Below are positions 5,424-5,448 of a stretch of 5,448 nt of DNA, in pieces. A program made the position numbers and the translations under genes. Position 1 is the first letter of the stretch, and each line of letters opens with the position of its first letter. Below the pieces are notes generated by a model. That model was not told the origin of the DNA. It did no database searches and was given only the letters and a program-made list of their open reading frames with translations. Source of the DNA: an uncultured Rhodanobacteraceae bacterium (GTDB lineage Bacteria > Pseudomonadota > Gammaproteobacteria > Xanthomonadales > Rhodanobacteraceae); contig CAJXGK010000157.1 in the NCBI GenBank assembly GCA_913053815.1, positions 1 through 5,448 on the forward strand, in the 5' to 3' direction.

Positions 5424-5448
5424 CCCGTCCCGTCCCCTTTTTGTCATT

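Noticed and set aside
5193..5447. Reading frame on the - strand with WIPACTGMT and RHPGRRPGIHS
   Set aside because: Those peptides are the usual translation of the GTCATTCCCG/ATCCCGGG palindromes; there is no start signal or recognisable domain.
5274..5448. Possible CRISPR array in the repeat cluster
   Set aside because: The repeats are palindromes in opposing orientations with irregular spacing and no equal-length spacers.

Overview
The window reads as a proteobacterial chromosome segment, most likely gammaproteobacterial. The reasons are an HAE1-type (AcrB/MexB-like) tripartite efflux operon, a moderately GC-rich composition, GTCATTCCCG...GGGAATCCA intergenic palindromes and a structured intergenic element. 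I cannot name a genus. All genes I can support lie on the + strand.

Layout. (1) Bases 1-832 hold a damaged periplasmic adaptor gene (AcrA/MexA family) of an RND pump; its 5' end is outside the window. The N-terminal half (helical hairpin and lipoyl region) runs to about base 181. It then passes in frame into what looks like the C-terminal tail of a PQQ-dependent membrane glucose dehydrogenase, ending at that tail's own stop (314-316). A short hydrophobic leader-like stretch follows (323-379), and the adaptor then resumes with its C-terminal half (about 389-832) in the same frame. The segment that normally begins the adaptor beta-barrel is missing. (2) Bases 846-3983 encode a complete 1045-residue inner-membrane RND transporter whose proton-relay residues are intact. 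It has a good ribosome binding site 13 bases after the adaptor stop. (3) Bases 3984-4291 hold no gene. They contain a roughly 257-bp element bounded by 17-bp inverted repeats and packed with stem-loops, MITE-like in layout. (4) Bases 4292-5179 encode a complete ten-helix EamA/DMT-family transporter. (5) Bases 5180-5448 hold no gene. They contain a terminator-like palindrome and a cluster of dispersed palindromic repeats running off the window edge.

How the genes work together. Adaptor and pump would normally form two thirds of a drug or solvent efflux machine spanning the envelope, with a TolC/OprM-type channel as the third part. No channel gene or regulator is visible here. The pump gene looks under full selection while its adaptor is interrupted. 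Either the pump borrows an adaptor from elsewhere, the locus is in recent decay, or the adaptor is made as two polypeptides. The EamA transporter looks like a separate unit, divided from the efflux operon by the mobile-like element.

The most unusual item is the adaptor/glucose-dehydrogenase chimera. I see no clear evidence of a wholly new defence or metabolic system in this window.
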